Origin: Oscillospiraceae bacterium
Lineage (GTDB): Bacteria > Bacillota > Clostridia > Oscillospirales > UBA929
Length of the DNA: 12,290 bases
Assembly: GCA_031271525.1 (NCBI GenBank)
Contig: JAISVO010000017.1
Coordinates: forward strand, 1 to 12,290
Direction of reading: 5' to 3'
This document shows positions 1-6,722 of the stretch, in pieces. Both the position numbers and the translations under genes were made by a program. Positions within the stretch are counted from its first letter, which is position 1, and every line of letters starts with the position of its first letter. A model generated the notes under the pieces. That model saw only the letters and a program-made list of their open reading frames with translations. It had not been told where the DNA came from and made no database searches.

Positions 1-5
1 TGCGG

Positions 6-1118
6 TTAGTTGGTAATCGTCTGCTCGGTTTCTTTGTCGAAGAGGTGGATCTTCTTGGTATCGAAGGCTACGCTGATGACGTCGCCGGTCTTGGTGTTGG
101 AGCGCGGCTCGACGCGGGCGATGAAGTTGCGGCCTTCCGCCGTCATGTAGAGGTTTGTCTCGGCGCCCATCATTTCCACCACGTCGACGCTCATCTTGAT
201 CTGGGCTTCGGGATGCTGGGTGAGGTAGGCTTCCTCGTCGTGGATGTTCTCGGGGCGGATGCCCATGATGACTTCCTTGCCGGCGTAGCTGAGGACTTCG
301 GGCTTACGGCCCTTGGTCTCGGGCAGCAGGATCTTGGAGTCGCCGAACTGCAAGTAGGTCTTGCCGCTTTCGTCGAGGACGGTGCAGTCCACAAAGTTCA
401 TCTGCGGGGTGCCGATGAAGCCCGCGACAAACAGGTTGGACGGGTTTTGGTAGAGGATCTGCGGCGGCGCGATCTGCTGGATGAAGCCGTCCTTCATGAC
501 GACGATCCGGGTGCCCATCGTCATAGCCTCGATCTGGTCGTGGGTGACGTAGATGAAGGTCGTTTCAAGGCGCATGTGGAGCTTTGTCAGCTCGGTACGC
601 ATCTGGGCGCGGAGCTTTGCGTCGAGGTTGGAAAGCGGCTCGTCCAGCAGGAAGACCTTCGGGTTCCGGACAATGGCGCGTCCCAGCGCGACGCGCTGGC
701 GCTGACCGCCGGACAGGGCCTTCGGCTTCCGGTCGAGGAGCTGTTCGATTTCGAGGATCTTCGCGGCTTCCGCCACCCGGCGCTTGATCTCGTCCTTCGG
801 GGTTTTGCGGAGTTTCAGGCCGAACGCCATATTTTCAAAGACCGTCATATGGGGATAGAGGGCGTAGTTCTGGAACACCATCGCGATGTCGCGGTCTTTC
901 GGCGGTGTGTCGTTGACCAGTTTGTCGTCGATGTACAGTTCGCCTTCGGTGATTTCTTCCAAGCCGGCGATCATACGCAGGGTGGTGGATTTTCCGCATC
1001 CCGACGGGCCGACGAGGATGATGAATTCTTTGTCCGCGATGTCAAGGTTGAAATCGGAGACGGCGATGACGCCGCCCGGGTAGCGCTTGTAAATACCGTT
1101 CAGGGTTACGCTTGCCAT
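6..1118 (-). CDS. msmX: ABC transporter ATP-binding protein, MsmX/UgpC (sugar) type
   Basis: ATPase subunit of a carbohydrate-uptake ABC transporter (CUT1 class), acting at the inner face of the membrane. The 370-residue length is that of the MsmX/MsmK/UgpC family. Seen in the sequence: Walker A GPSGCGKS at 37-44, Q-loop Gln83, signature LSGGQ at 135-139, Walker B VFLLDE at 155-160 with catalytic Glu160, H-loop His193, then a C-terminal TOBE/OB regulatory region from about 240 that includes the MGIRPENIH segment typical of this family. The ATG start has an AGGAGGGG ribosome binding site 7 bases upstream. No permease or binding-protein gene is next to it. In Bacillus and streptococci, stand-alone members energise several sugar importers, and the same role is inferred here. 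Family call is secure; the sugar is unknown. Confidence 0.93.
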   Translation of the reverse strand: MASVTLNGIYKRYPGGVIAVSDFNLDIADKEFIILVGPSGCGKSTTLRMIAGLEEITEGELYIDDKLVNDTPPKDRDIAMVFQNYALYPHMTVFENMAFGLKLRKTPKDEIKRRVAEAAKILEIEQLLDRKPKALSGGQRQRVALGRAIVRNPKVFLLDEPLSNLDAKLRAQMRTELTKLHMRLETTFIYVTHDQIEAMTMGTRIVVMKDGFIQQIAPPQILYQNPSNLFVAGFIGTPQMNFVDCTVLDESGKTYLQFGDSKILLPETKGRKPEVLSYAGKEVIMGIRPENIHDEEAYLTQHPEAQIKMSVDVVEMMGAETNLYMTAEGRNFIARVEPRSNTKTGDVISVAFDTKKIHLFDKETEQTITN

Positions 1119-1125
1119 GAATTTT

Positions 1126-1134
1126 ACCCCTCCT
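1126..1134 (-). promoter_or_regulatory. Ribosome binding site of the MsmX-type ATPase gene
   Basis: On the minus strand this reads AGGAGGGGT, 7 bases before the ATG. It fixes the start of the ATPase gene. Confidence 0.8.
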
Positions 1135-1158
1135 ATACTTTGTGCTCGTAGTGCCTCT

Positions 1159-1167
1159 ACTATAACA
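1159..1167 (-). promoter_or_regulatory. Extended -10 promoter of the MsmX-type ATPase gene
   Basis: On the minus strand this reads TGTTATAGT, an extended -10 (TGn followed by TATAGT). The hexamer at the usual -35 distance (TAGCGG) is poor, so the TG extension would have to carry the recognition. It lies about 40 bases before the ATPase start codon, giving a short leader. Together with the 120-base gap to the upstream gene it suggests the ATPase is transcribed on its own. Confidence 0.5.
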
Positions 1168-1196
1168 CAAGTACGTCCGCGCCGCTAGATATAGAT

Positions 1197-1226
1197 TGAC
1201 CAAACTTTTCAATCGGTTTTTGGTCA
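1197..1226. repeat. Perfect 8-base inverted repeat upstream of the ATPase promoter
   Basis: TGACCAAA (1197-1204) and TTTGGTCA (1219-1226) form a perfect inverted repeat around a 14-base AT-rich spacer. It lies about 30 bases upstream of the -10 element of the ATPase promoter and 15 bases downstream of the stop codon of the preceding gene. It could be a regulator-binding site for the ATPase gene or a hairpin ending the upstream transcript. No T-run follows on the minus strand, which argues against a standard terminator. Confidence 0.4.
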
Positions 1227-1240
1227 CTTTGACGAAGGTT

Positions 1241-1921
1241 TTACCCCAAAATGAATTTTGTCATCTTCTTCTCCGGCGCGTTGGGGTTCAGCCGCAGGAT
1301 TTGCGCCCGGATCCGCTCAAACGCGTCCTCCGGACGGATTTGCTCCGCCTGACCAAAGACGCTTCCGCCCCAGAACGTCTCCGTGGTGCAAAAGACGGTG
1401 GACGACCAGCCGGACCCGCCGTACTGATGCTCCTGCCCGCACATGGTGAGGAACAGTTTCCCTTGCAGTTCGGTCAAAGCCCGGTCAAACGCCGGCTTCT
1501 CCTCCCGCGAAAACCCCGCTTCGCGTTTGATCTCTTGGAGGGGGAGGGCGCCGCGTTTCGCCACCGCGCCGTAGACGCGCTTCGCGGCGTAGCTCACCGT
1601 TCCGTCGGCGTAAATGTCGTTAAAACTCCGTCCTTCCCGCCGCGCCGCGAGGAAGAAGGGAGCCCACTCCTTTGTGATGTATCCGGCTTTCCCAAAGAAC
1701 ACTTTCCCGTAGGAGATGTCGTCCCGTTCGTCCAGCACCCGCATCCGCCACTCCCACGGATCGTGGTCGGGGTCGCCGGTGTGCCATACGATCCCGGTTT
1801 CGGCGTCCGCGCCCCACCCGTAGCGGAAGAGGGCGAAAACCCCGTCGTCCGAACCGCCCACCGCGCCGGAGAATCCGGCGTCGGTCAGCGCTTCGATGAA
1901 ATCTCGGTAATTACGGATCAT
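1241..1921 (-). CDS. Uncharacterised protein, resembles AlkZ-related proteins
   Basis: A 226-residue soluble protein with no signal peptide or membrane segment. The reading frame is open further upstream, but the ATG at 1921 is preceded 9 bases away by an AGGGGGG ribosome binding site, and the residues before it are low-complexity shadow of the neighbouring kinase gene, so 1921 is the chosen start. Recognisable stretches are WHTGDPDHDPWEWRMRV (46-62), a region around residues 70-96 including KVFFGK and FFLAARREGR, and ADGTVS (105-110). This pattern matches, from memory, Clostridia proteins annotated as AlkZ-related, a group distantly tied to winged-helix DNA glycosylases of the AlkZ/YcaQ family. 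The function is not established. It follows the pyridoxal kinase gene by 37 bases on the same strand, so the two are probably co-transcribed; whether they are functionally linked is unclear. Confidence 0.75.
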   Translation of the reverse strand: MIRNYRDFIEALTDAGFSGAVGGSDDGVFALFRYGWGADAETGIVWHTGDPDHDPWEWRMRVLDERDDISYGKVFFGKAGYITKEWAPFFLAARREGRSFNDIYADGTVSYAAKRVYGAVAKRGALPLQEIKREAGFSREEKPAFDRALTELQGKLFLTMCGQEHQYGGSGWSSTVFCTTETFWGGSVFGQAEQIRPEDAFERIRAQILRLNPNAPEKKMTKFILG

Positions 1922-1958
1922 TTGCGCCGTCCCCCCTGTATGGTTTATCCGTCCTCTG

Positions 1959-2762
1959 TTAACCGCGTCTGAGCACCGTCTCAAACAGCAGCCCCTCGCG
2001 GGGTTCGGCGCCCCGCCGGACCGTTTCGGCGGCGCACTCGCCGACAAACCGCGCCGCGGCTTGGACGGCCTCGCCCAGCGGAGAGGCGTGCAGCAGCTCG
2101 GAGAGGAGGTAGGAGGCGAAGATGTCGCCGGAACCCGGGAAGGACCCGCCGAACCGGGGGGTCCAAAAGACGCCGAAACCATCCTTGCCCGACCAGCCGA
2201 CGGTAATCCCGTCGCCGCCCCCTCCGGTCAAGACGACGCTCCGCCCGTTCTCGGACAGCGCCTTGACCCACTCCAACGCCTCGCTCTCATCGGACGGCGC
2301 GCTCTCCGGGGGTTTACCCAGCAGGATCGCCGCTTCGGTCACGTTGGGGGTGATCAGATGAGCGCCGCCGGCCAGCTCTTTCATCGCCCCGACGAGAGCC
2401 GGGTCAATCGACCGGTACAGCTTCCCGTTGTCCGCCATCGCCGGATCGACAACCCGGAAAGCGTCGGGGAACGCCTCATACGCGGCCTTCACCAGCCCGG
2501 CCTGCCCGGCGTTCGCGAGGTAGCCGCTGTAGATCGCGTCAAACCGGACCCCCAGCCCTTTCACCTCGTTCAGGATCCGCCCCATCTCCCGGGACAGGTC
2601 GGTCATCGAGACGCCGGGGAATATGGTCGGGGCGGGGAAGAGGGAGAGCGGCAGGGGGCAGCACTGCACCCCCCGGGCGGGGAGGACCGCCATCGCGGCT
2701 CCGAGCGAGCACCGCCCGAACACGCACAGGTCGTGGATAGCGAGAACTTGGGGGACAGGCAT
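1959..2762 (-). CDS. pdxY: Pyridoxal/pyridoxamine kinase, ribokinase-like fold
   Basis: Phosphorylates pyridoxal or pyridoxamine with ATP in the vitamin B6 salvage pathway in the cytoplasm. The 267 residues contain the PdxY/PdxK motifs in order: IHDLCVFGRCSL at 9-20 (counterpart of the SHDLSGIGRCSL-like start), GVQCCPLP at 31-38, YSGYLANAGQ at 78-87, DPAMADNGKLY at 106-116, ITPNVTEA at 137-144, and the anion hole GSGD at 210-213, whose Asp213 is the expected catalytic base. The ATG start has AAAGGAGG 8 bases upstream. It is the first gene of a leftward unit with the AlkZ-related gene and is transcribed divergently from zapA. Ribokinase-type kinases can be confused (for example with HMP kinase ThiD), but the N-terminal motif favours the PdxY group. 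Confidence 0.88.
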   Translation of the reverse strand: MPVPQVLAIHDLCVFGRCSLGAAMAVLPARGVQCCPLPLSLFPAPTIFPGVSMTDLSREMGRILNEVKGLGVRFDAIYSGYLANAGQAGLVKAAYEAFPDAFRVVDPAMADNGKLYRSIDPALVGAMKELAGGAHLITPNVTEAAILLGKPPESAPSDESEALEWVKALSENGRSVVLTGGGGDGITVGWSGKDGFGVFWTPRFGGSFPGSGDIFASYLLSELLHASPLGEAVQAAARFVGECAAETVRRGAEPREGLLFETVLRRG

Positions 2763-2783
2763 GAAAAAAGCCTCCTTTACACG

Positions 2784-2812
2784 TTGCCAGTAAAAGCGTT
2801 CCGTGTTATACT
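2784..2812 (+). promoter_or_regulatory. Sigma-A promoter of the zapA-mre operon
   Basis: TTGCCA (2784-2789), a spacer of exactly 17 bases, then TATACT (2807-2812). Transcription would start near 2819, about 40 bases before zapA. It is the best rightward promoter seen in the window and would drive all six genes as far as mrdA. Confidence 0.75.
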
Positions 2813-2841
2813 ATTATAAATCATGGCGGACAAGTTATCAA
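2813..2841 (-). promoter_or_regulatory. Sigma-A promoter of the pdxY unit, fused back to back with the zapA promoter
   Basis: On the minus strand: TTGATA (2841-2836), a spacer of exactly 17 bases, then a consensus TATAAT (2818-2813). Its -10 box directly abuts the -10 box of the rightward promoter, so RNA polymerase cannot occupy both at once. The leftward start would be near 2806, about 44 bases before the kinase start codon. Confidence 0.75.
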
Positions 2842-2856
2842 GGAGTATAGGGTGGG

Positions 2857-3180
2857 GTGCTGCTGATGAAAAGCAAGATTACCATAACCGTGGCGGGCCA
2901 CGACTTTACGCTTGTGAGCGAAGAGAGCGAGGCGTATGTTCGGGGGATCGCCGCCGAAGTGGATAAGGACATCCAAAATGTCATGGGCGAGGCGCACCTC
3001 TCGATGAGCGACGCCTCGGTTCTCGCGGCCCTCAACGCGGCGGACCGCGCCCGCAAGGCGATGGAATCGGCGGACCATCTCCGTGTACAGGTGAAAACAT
3101 ACCTCGACGAGACCCAGAAGTTAAAATCCGAGCTGGCCGAAACCCGCCGCGAAATCAGCAGGCTGAAAAAACAAATATGA
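2857..3180 (+). CDS. zapA: Cell division protein ZapA
   Basis: ZapA binds FtsZ and bundles protofilaments at the division site. The protein shows the ZapA layout: an N-terminal beta-rich head (KSKITITVAGHDFTL, about residues 5-19 from the GTG) containing the G-x-x-[FY]-x-[IL] pattern, the helical segment YVRGIAAEVDKDI, the SMSDASVLAALNAAD helix, and a C-terminal coiled coil from about residue 75 rich in Lys, Glu and Leu. Two starts are possible. The GTG at 2857 has AAGGAG 11 bases upstream and gives 107 residues. The ATG at 2866 gives 104 residues with an N-terminus (MKSKITITV) closer to that of homologues, served by the GGTGGGG just before it. First gene of the rightward operon; in Clostridia zapA is often followed by a U32 gene, as here. 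Confidence 0.85.
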   Translation: MLLMKSKITITVAGHDFTLVSEESEAYVRGIAAEVDKDIQNVMGEAHLSMSDASVLAALNAADRARKAMESADHLRVQVKTYLDETQKLKSELAETRREISRLKKQI

Positions 3181-3271
3181 CATACGCGGGGACCGGCGGC
3201 CTCGGCGGTCCGTTCTCAAGGTCCGGCGAACAATTCTCCCCTTGAGGGGGGAGGACGAAAAAGAGGTAGCG
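3181..3271 (+). other. zapA-U32 gap with two GC-rich hairpins
   Basis: This 91-base gap holds two possible stems: GGACCG (3190-3195) with CGGTCC (3206-3211), and CTCCCC (3236-3241) with GGGGAG (3248-3253), the latter 10 bases before the U32 ribosome binding site. Neither is followed by a T-run, so they do not look like terminators. They could protect processed mRNA ends or adjust translation of the next gene. It is the widest gap inside the operon. Confidence 0.4.
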
Positions 3272-5305
3272 ATGAAACTGGTCGTCACCGCTGCGACGCC
3301 CGACGCGGTTGCCGCAGCCATACGGAACGGCGCGGACGAGGTCCTGCTTTCGCCGAGAATTCGGGCGGAGGAGATCAGCGCCCTGTTCCCCTACGCGCGG
3401 AGCCGGGGCGTCGCCCTCTCGCTGGATTTTTCCCGGTCCTGCGCCGATCAGGAGCTTGCCCGCCGCGCGGCCCTGTTGGAAACGCTCTACCCGCTGGGGC
3501 TGGACGGCGTCCTCGCGGGGGACGCCGGGCTTCTCCGGATGTCGAGGAACGCCGCGCCCGGATGCGCGGTGATGTGGGGAGGCCCCTGCCAAAACCAAGA
3601 CGACTTGGCGTTTGCCGCCGCGAACGGATGCGCGGCCGCGGTCCTGTCCCCCTACCTGCCGTCGGGGGTGGTGCTGACCCTGTCGAAAACCTCTCCCCTC
3701 CCCGTCGCGGTTTGGGCGCTTTGCCCTCTCTGTCCGGGCGGCGACCAAAATTCCTGCCTTCTCGGCAAGGTCCGCTCCCCCGACACCTGCGGGTTCCTCT
3801 GCCGGACCCTCGCCTTCGCGGGGGACGAAACCATCTTGAAAACCCGGGACTTCTGCCTTTTGGGACGCTTACGCGAACTGTCCCAGCATCAGCCCCGCCT
3901 GACGGCGCTGGTCACATCCCCCGACCCGTCGCCGGAGGGGGTCGGCTTCTTCGCCCGCACGGCCCGGGCCGCCGCCGACGGGGAGTATTTTGACGAGCTG
4001 GCCCTGCACCGGGCCTACGCCGCCTTGGGGCTGGATACCCCCACCGACGCGCCCTATGTCAGCGTCGGCGACATCTACTATCGGGAGGGGAAGGCCGAAA
4101 CCCACCGGCTCGTCCCCGAGACCGAGAAATACGGCGGTTCCTCCGGATACGAGAGGAAGGTTCCCGTACGCGCCCTCGCGGTGGCGGTCGCCGGGGAACC
4201 CCTTCGGCTCGCGGTGGATGACTACCGGAAGCACACCCTCTTCGTCGAGGGGAGCGTCCCGGTCCGGGACGCGGCAAACCCGACGGACGGGGAGGAGCTG
4301 AACGCGGTCTGGCGGGACCTGCCCCCGCCGTATATCTGCGCCGACGCCAAGACAAGGATCGACCCCCATCTCCGGGTGGATCTGGCGGACGCCCAAAAAC
4401 TGCGGGAGACGGCGATGGACCGGCTCTCCGAGCAGCGTCTGTCCCTTTTGGAGCGCCCCGGCGGGCAGTACGCTCCCGAGCAGAAGCTCCTCCCCCGGGC
4501 GGACAAGCCCTGTCTCACCGTCCGGGTGGCGAAGATGTCGCAGGTCACCCCCGAGCTGATGAGACTGCCCCCCGAGCGGCTGTATATCCCCCTCGCGGAG
4601 GCGTCCGGGGACCCGGTGCGCGCCGAGGACATGGTGCGGAGCGAGACGGTCCCGGTGGCGGTCTTTCCGCGCGTCGTCACCGAAGGCGAGCGCGCCGAGG
4701 TGTCCGCCCGCCTGAAGATGCTGCATACCATCGGCTTCCGGGAAGCGCTGACCTACAGCCCCGGGCAAGCCGTCATGGCGCTCCGGCACGGCTTCACCCC
4801 CCGCGCCGACTGGAACGCGGCTTCGTCGCAGACCCTGCGCCACGCGAAGCTGATGGGGGTGATCTCCTGCACGCTCGCCCCGTGGCTGACGCTGGAGCAG
4901 ATCCGGGAGTTAAACCACCTGACCGACACCGAGATGATCGTCTACGGGCGGCTTCCGCTGCTGCTCGCGCGGCAGTGCCTGATCCGGAAGCGGAGCGGCG
5001 TCTGTTCCTGCGACAACATGAAGAACGAGCTGTCCGACGGGCAGGGCGGCTTGCTGCCGCTGATGCGGGAGAGCGGGCACGGCACCCTCGTCTGCGACAG
5101 CCATAAGCTCTGGATGGAGCCGCACCGCAAGCAGTGGCGGCACATCGGGCTGTGGGCGGCGCGTCTCGATTTCGCCACCGAGAACGCCAAGGAGTGCGTC
5201 CAAATCGCTGCCGCCTTCTTGGGCCGGGGCGAGTTTCAGGAGCCGAACACCACCACCGTGGGCTTTTACGCCCCCGCCGCCCGGAAGCGGAGGTTCTTCC
5301 GATGA
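3272..5305 (+). CDS. U32 family protein (putative peptidase / RNA-hydroxylation-type)
   Basis: A 677-residue protein. The ATG at 3272 is chosen because AAGAGG lies 5 bases upstream and MKLVVTAATPDAVAAAIRNGADEVLL is a typical TIM-barrel U32 opening; a TTG at 3242 in frame sits in a hairpin without a good binding site. Regions: U32-like barrel at about 1-240, a middle region matching DUF3656-like segments (about 270-410), and a C-terminal second U32-like half (about 415-660). Cysteines cluster at 151, 154, 162, 173, 177 and 195, and again at 569, 578, 580 and 608. In RlhA, TrhP and UbiU/UbiV such cysteines hold an iron-sulfur cluster and the proteins act in RNA or ubiquinone hydroxylation, so a tRNA/rRNA-modification role is more likely than proteolysis. 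The N-terminal half is divergent: the usual ExFxxGxxC and KIEGR signatures are not present in recognisable form. Its stop overlaps the maf start (ATGA). Confidence 0.82.
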   Translation: MKLVVTAATPDAVAAAIRNGADEVLLSPRIRAEEISALFPYARSRGVALSLDFSRSCADQELARRAALLETLYPLGLDGVLAGDAGLLRMSRNAAPGCAVMWGGPCQNQDDLAFAAANGCAAAVLSPYLPSGVVLTLSKTSPLPVAVWALCPLCPGGDQNSCLLGKVRSPDTCGFLCRTLAFAGDETILKTRDFCLLGRLRELSQHQPRLTALVTSPDPSPEGVGFFARTARAAADGEYFDELALHRAYAALGLDTPTDAPYVSVGDIYYREGKAETHRLVPETEKYGGSSGYERKVPVRALAVAVAGEPLRLAVDDYRKHTLFVEGSVPVRDAANPTDGEELNAVWRDLPPPYICADAKTRIDPHLRVDLADAQKLRETAMDRLSEQRLSLLERPGGQYAPEQKLLPRADKPCLTVRVAKMSQVTPELMRLPPERLYIPLAEASGDPVRAEDMVRSETVPVAVFPRVVTEGERAEVSARLKMLHTIGFREALTYSPGQAVMALRHGFTPRADWNAASSQTLRHAKLMGVISCTLAPWLTLEQIRELNHLTDTEMIVYGRLPLLLARQCLIRKRSGVCSCDNMKNELSDGQGGLLPLMRESGHGTLVCDSHKLWMEPHRKQWRHIGLWAARLDFATENAKECVQIAAAFLGRGEFQEPNTTTVGFYAPAARKRRFFR

Positions 5306-5883
5306 TACCTGTCGTCCTCGCGTCGGCGTCGCCCCGCCGCGCCGAGCTGCTCCAGCGGATCGGCCTGCCTTTCACACTCCAAGTCCCGGACGTGGACGAG
5401 ACGACGTCCTCCCCCGCCGAGACGGCGGTCGCCGAGCTGTCCCTCCGGAAGGGGAAAGACGTCGCGGCCCGGTGCCCGGGTTCGCTTGTAATCGCGGCCG
5501 ATACACTTGTGGTATGCGGCGGCGAGGTTTTGGGCAAACCAAAGAATGAGGGCGACGCCTTCCGGATGCTGCGGCTCCTCTCGGGCCGCCGGCACACGGT
5601 CCACACCGGCGTGTCCGTCCTGCGCGGCGGGGCGTCGCTCACCAACGTGGAAACCGCGTCGGTCTGGGTACGGGAGCTGACCGGCTCCCAGATCCGCGCC
5701 TACATCGCGACCGGCGAACCGATGGACAAAGCCGGTTCCTACGGAATTCAGGCGCTCGGCGCCGCGCTGGTGGAACGGATCGAAGGGGACTTCTTCGCGG
5801 TGATGGGGCTGCCGGTCTGTCTGCTAAGCAAAATGCTCGCCGAGTTCGGGTTCGACCTGCTGGGAAGAGGTGAAGATCCCTGA
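5302..5883 (+). CDS. maf: Maf family nucleoside triphosphate pyrophosphatase (dTTP/UTP type)
   Basis: Hydrolyses non-canonical or excess nucleoside triphosphates to monophosphate and pyrophosphate in the cytoplasm. The full family length (193 residues) and motifs are present: ASASPRR at 7-13, DVDET at 30-34, AADTLV with Asp67 as expected catalytic residue, LGKP at 77-80, SGRRHTVHTGV at 94-104, and EPMDKAGSYGIQ at 139-150. The last motif, with KAGxYxIQ, is that of the YhdE/dTTP-UTP subgroup rather than the YceF/7-methyl-GTP subgroup. The ATG at 5302 overlaps the U32 stop, with GGAGG 8 bases upstream, which decides the start. Maf commonly neighbours the mre genes in Firmicutes and is linked in Bacillus to septum and division arrest. 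Its TGA stop overlaps the CTG start of mreC. Confidence 0.93.
   Translation: MIPVVLASASPRRAELLQRIGLPFTLQVPDVDETTSSPAETAVAELSLRKGKDVAARCPGSLVIAADTLVVCGGEVLGKPKNEGDAFRMLRLLSGRRHTVHTGVSVLRGGASLTNVETASVWVRELTGSQIRAYIATGEPMDKAGSYGIQALGAALVERIEGDFFAVMGLPVCLLSKMLAEFGFDLLGRGEDP
5865..5873 (+). promoter_or_regulatory. Ribosome binding site supporting a CTG start for mreC
   Basis: AAGAGGTGA lies 6 bases before the CTG at 5880. It matches the 16S rRNA tail well (GAGGTGA). In the mreC frame there is a TGA stop at 5871-5873, so no upstream start is available. Confidence 0.65.
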
Positions 5884-6722
5884 AGTTCCTCGCGAAGCAC
5901 AAAGCGGCGGTCGCCCTGACCGTCGTCATCCTGTTCGTACTGATCATGGCGGTCAGCTCCTTCTTCACAAAAGGGGGTTCCTCGCCGCTGTCGGGCGCCA
6001 TCAACACCGTCTTCCGGCCCCTCCACAGCCTGATCGGTTCGGTAAGCGACTACTTTGCCGAGCTATCCGACGCCCGGGCCAGATACGACGACCTCCTCGC
6101 ACGGTACGAGAGCCTTCTGGTCTATGTCGCCGAGGCGGAGGAGGAGAAGCGCCTCGCGGACACGCTGATCGAGGAGAACAACGACCTCCGCGCAGCCCTC
6201 GGCGTGGGTCTGCGCGAGAAAGGGTTCCGGGTTGAGCTGGCGCTTGTCACCGACCGTAACCCCACCGACTGGGAGAACATCTTCCTTCTCAGCAAGGGGG
6301 AGGAAGCCGGGTTTGCCAAAGGGCAGAGCGTCCTGAGCGCCGAGCGGTACCTTGTCGGGGAGATCACGGAGGTCGGGGTCGGCTGGGCCGAAGTCACCTG
6401 CGTGACCGACACCCTCTTCCAAGCGGGGGCGAAGGTGGAGCGCACCGGACAGACGGCGGTCGCCGAAGGGGAATGGTCGCTGATGAAAGAGGGACGCCTC
6501 CGGCTGAGTTACCTCCCCCTCGGCTCGGATATCCAATACGGCGACTTGGTCTTAACCTCCGGGCAGGGGGAGAAATTCCCGCCCGGCCTTCCGTTGGGAC
6601 GGGTCGTCGGAGTGAACGCCGAGCAGACGGGGCAGGCGGAGTACGCCGTCCTCGCGCCCGAAGCGGACCTCGCGAACCTAAACCGGGTGTTCGTCGTCTT
6701 GGAGTATATCGATGAGCAGTAA
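5880..6722 (+). CDS. mreC: Rod shape-determining protein MreC, apparent CTG start
   Basis: MreC is a membrane-anchored scaffold outside the cytoplasmic membrane that activates PBP2 in side-wall synthesis. From CTG at 5880 the protein has 280 residues: a short positive N-terminus (KFLAKHK), a transmembrane helix at about 9-25, a coiled coil at about 54-107, and the beta-rich MreC domain to the end, including GLREKGFRVELALVTDRNP and LTSGQGEKFPPGLPLGRV. The first ATG in frame (5946, residue 23) would cut off most of the membrane anchor and lacks a good ribosome binding site. The CTG has a well-placed one and overlaps the maf stop (CTGA), mirroring the ATGA overlap one gene earlier. An alternative is a one-base indel in the CCC at 5878-5880 that would link the frame to a GTG at 5870, but that GTG has no spacing to its binding site. 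Confidence 0.92.
   Translation: MKFLAKHKAAVALTVVILFVLIMAVSSFFTKGGSSPLSGAINTVFRPLHSLIGSVSDYFAELSDARARYDDLLARYESLLVYVAEAEEEKRLADTLIEENNDLRAALGVGLREKGFRVELALVTDRNPTDWENIFLLSKGEEAGFAKGQSVLSAERYLVGEITEVGVGWAEVTCVTDTLFQAGAKVERTGQTAVAEGEWSLMKEGRLRLSYLPLGSDIQYGDLVLTSGQGEKFPPGLPLGRVVGVNAEQTGQAEYAVLAPEADLANLNRVFVVLEYIDEQ

Noticed and set aside
45..1151. Long plus-strand open frame opposite the ATPase gene
   Set aside because: It is the antisense shadow of a gene with complete ABC motifs. Its product is low-complexity (His/Asp/Val-rich) with no recognisable motif and no ribosome binding site.
1922..2182. Upstream extension of the AlkZ-related frame into the kinase gene
   Set aside because: The residues are Ser/Pro/Arg-rich shadow sequence, and the ATG at 1921 has a good ribosome binding site.
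3190..3253. Hairpins after zapA as a terminator
   Set aside because: No T-run follows either stem on the plus strand, and the next gene lies close by on the same strand.
3869..4843. Long minus-strand open frame opposite the U32 gene
   Set aside because: High GC leaves frames open on the opposite strand. The product is Gly/Arg/Pro-rich and matches no family, while the plus strand has clear U32 features.
5870..6235. Plus-strand frame starting with GTG at 5870 overlapping mreC
   Set aside because: Arg/Gly-rich shadow product with no binding-site spacing. Of interest only in that a one-base change could link its start to mreC, noted under the CTG finding.
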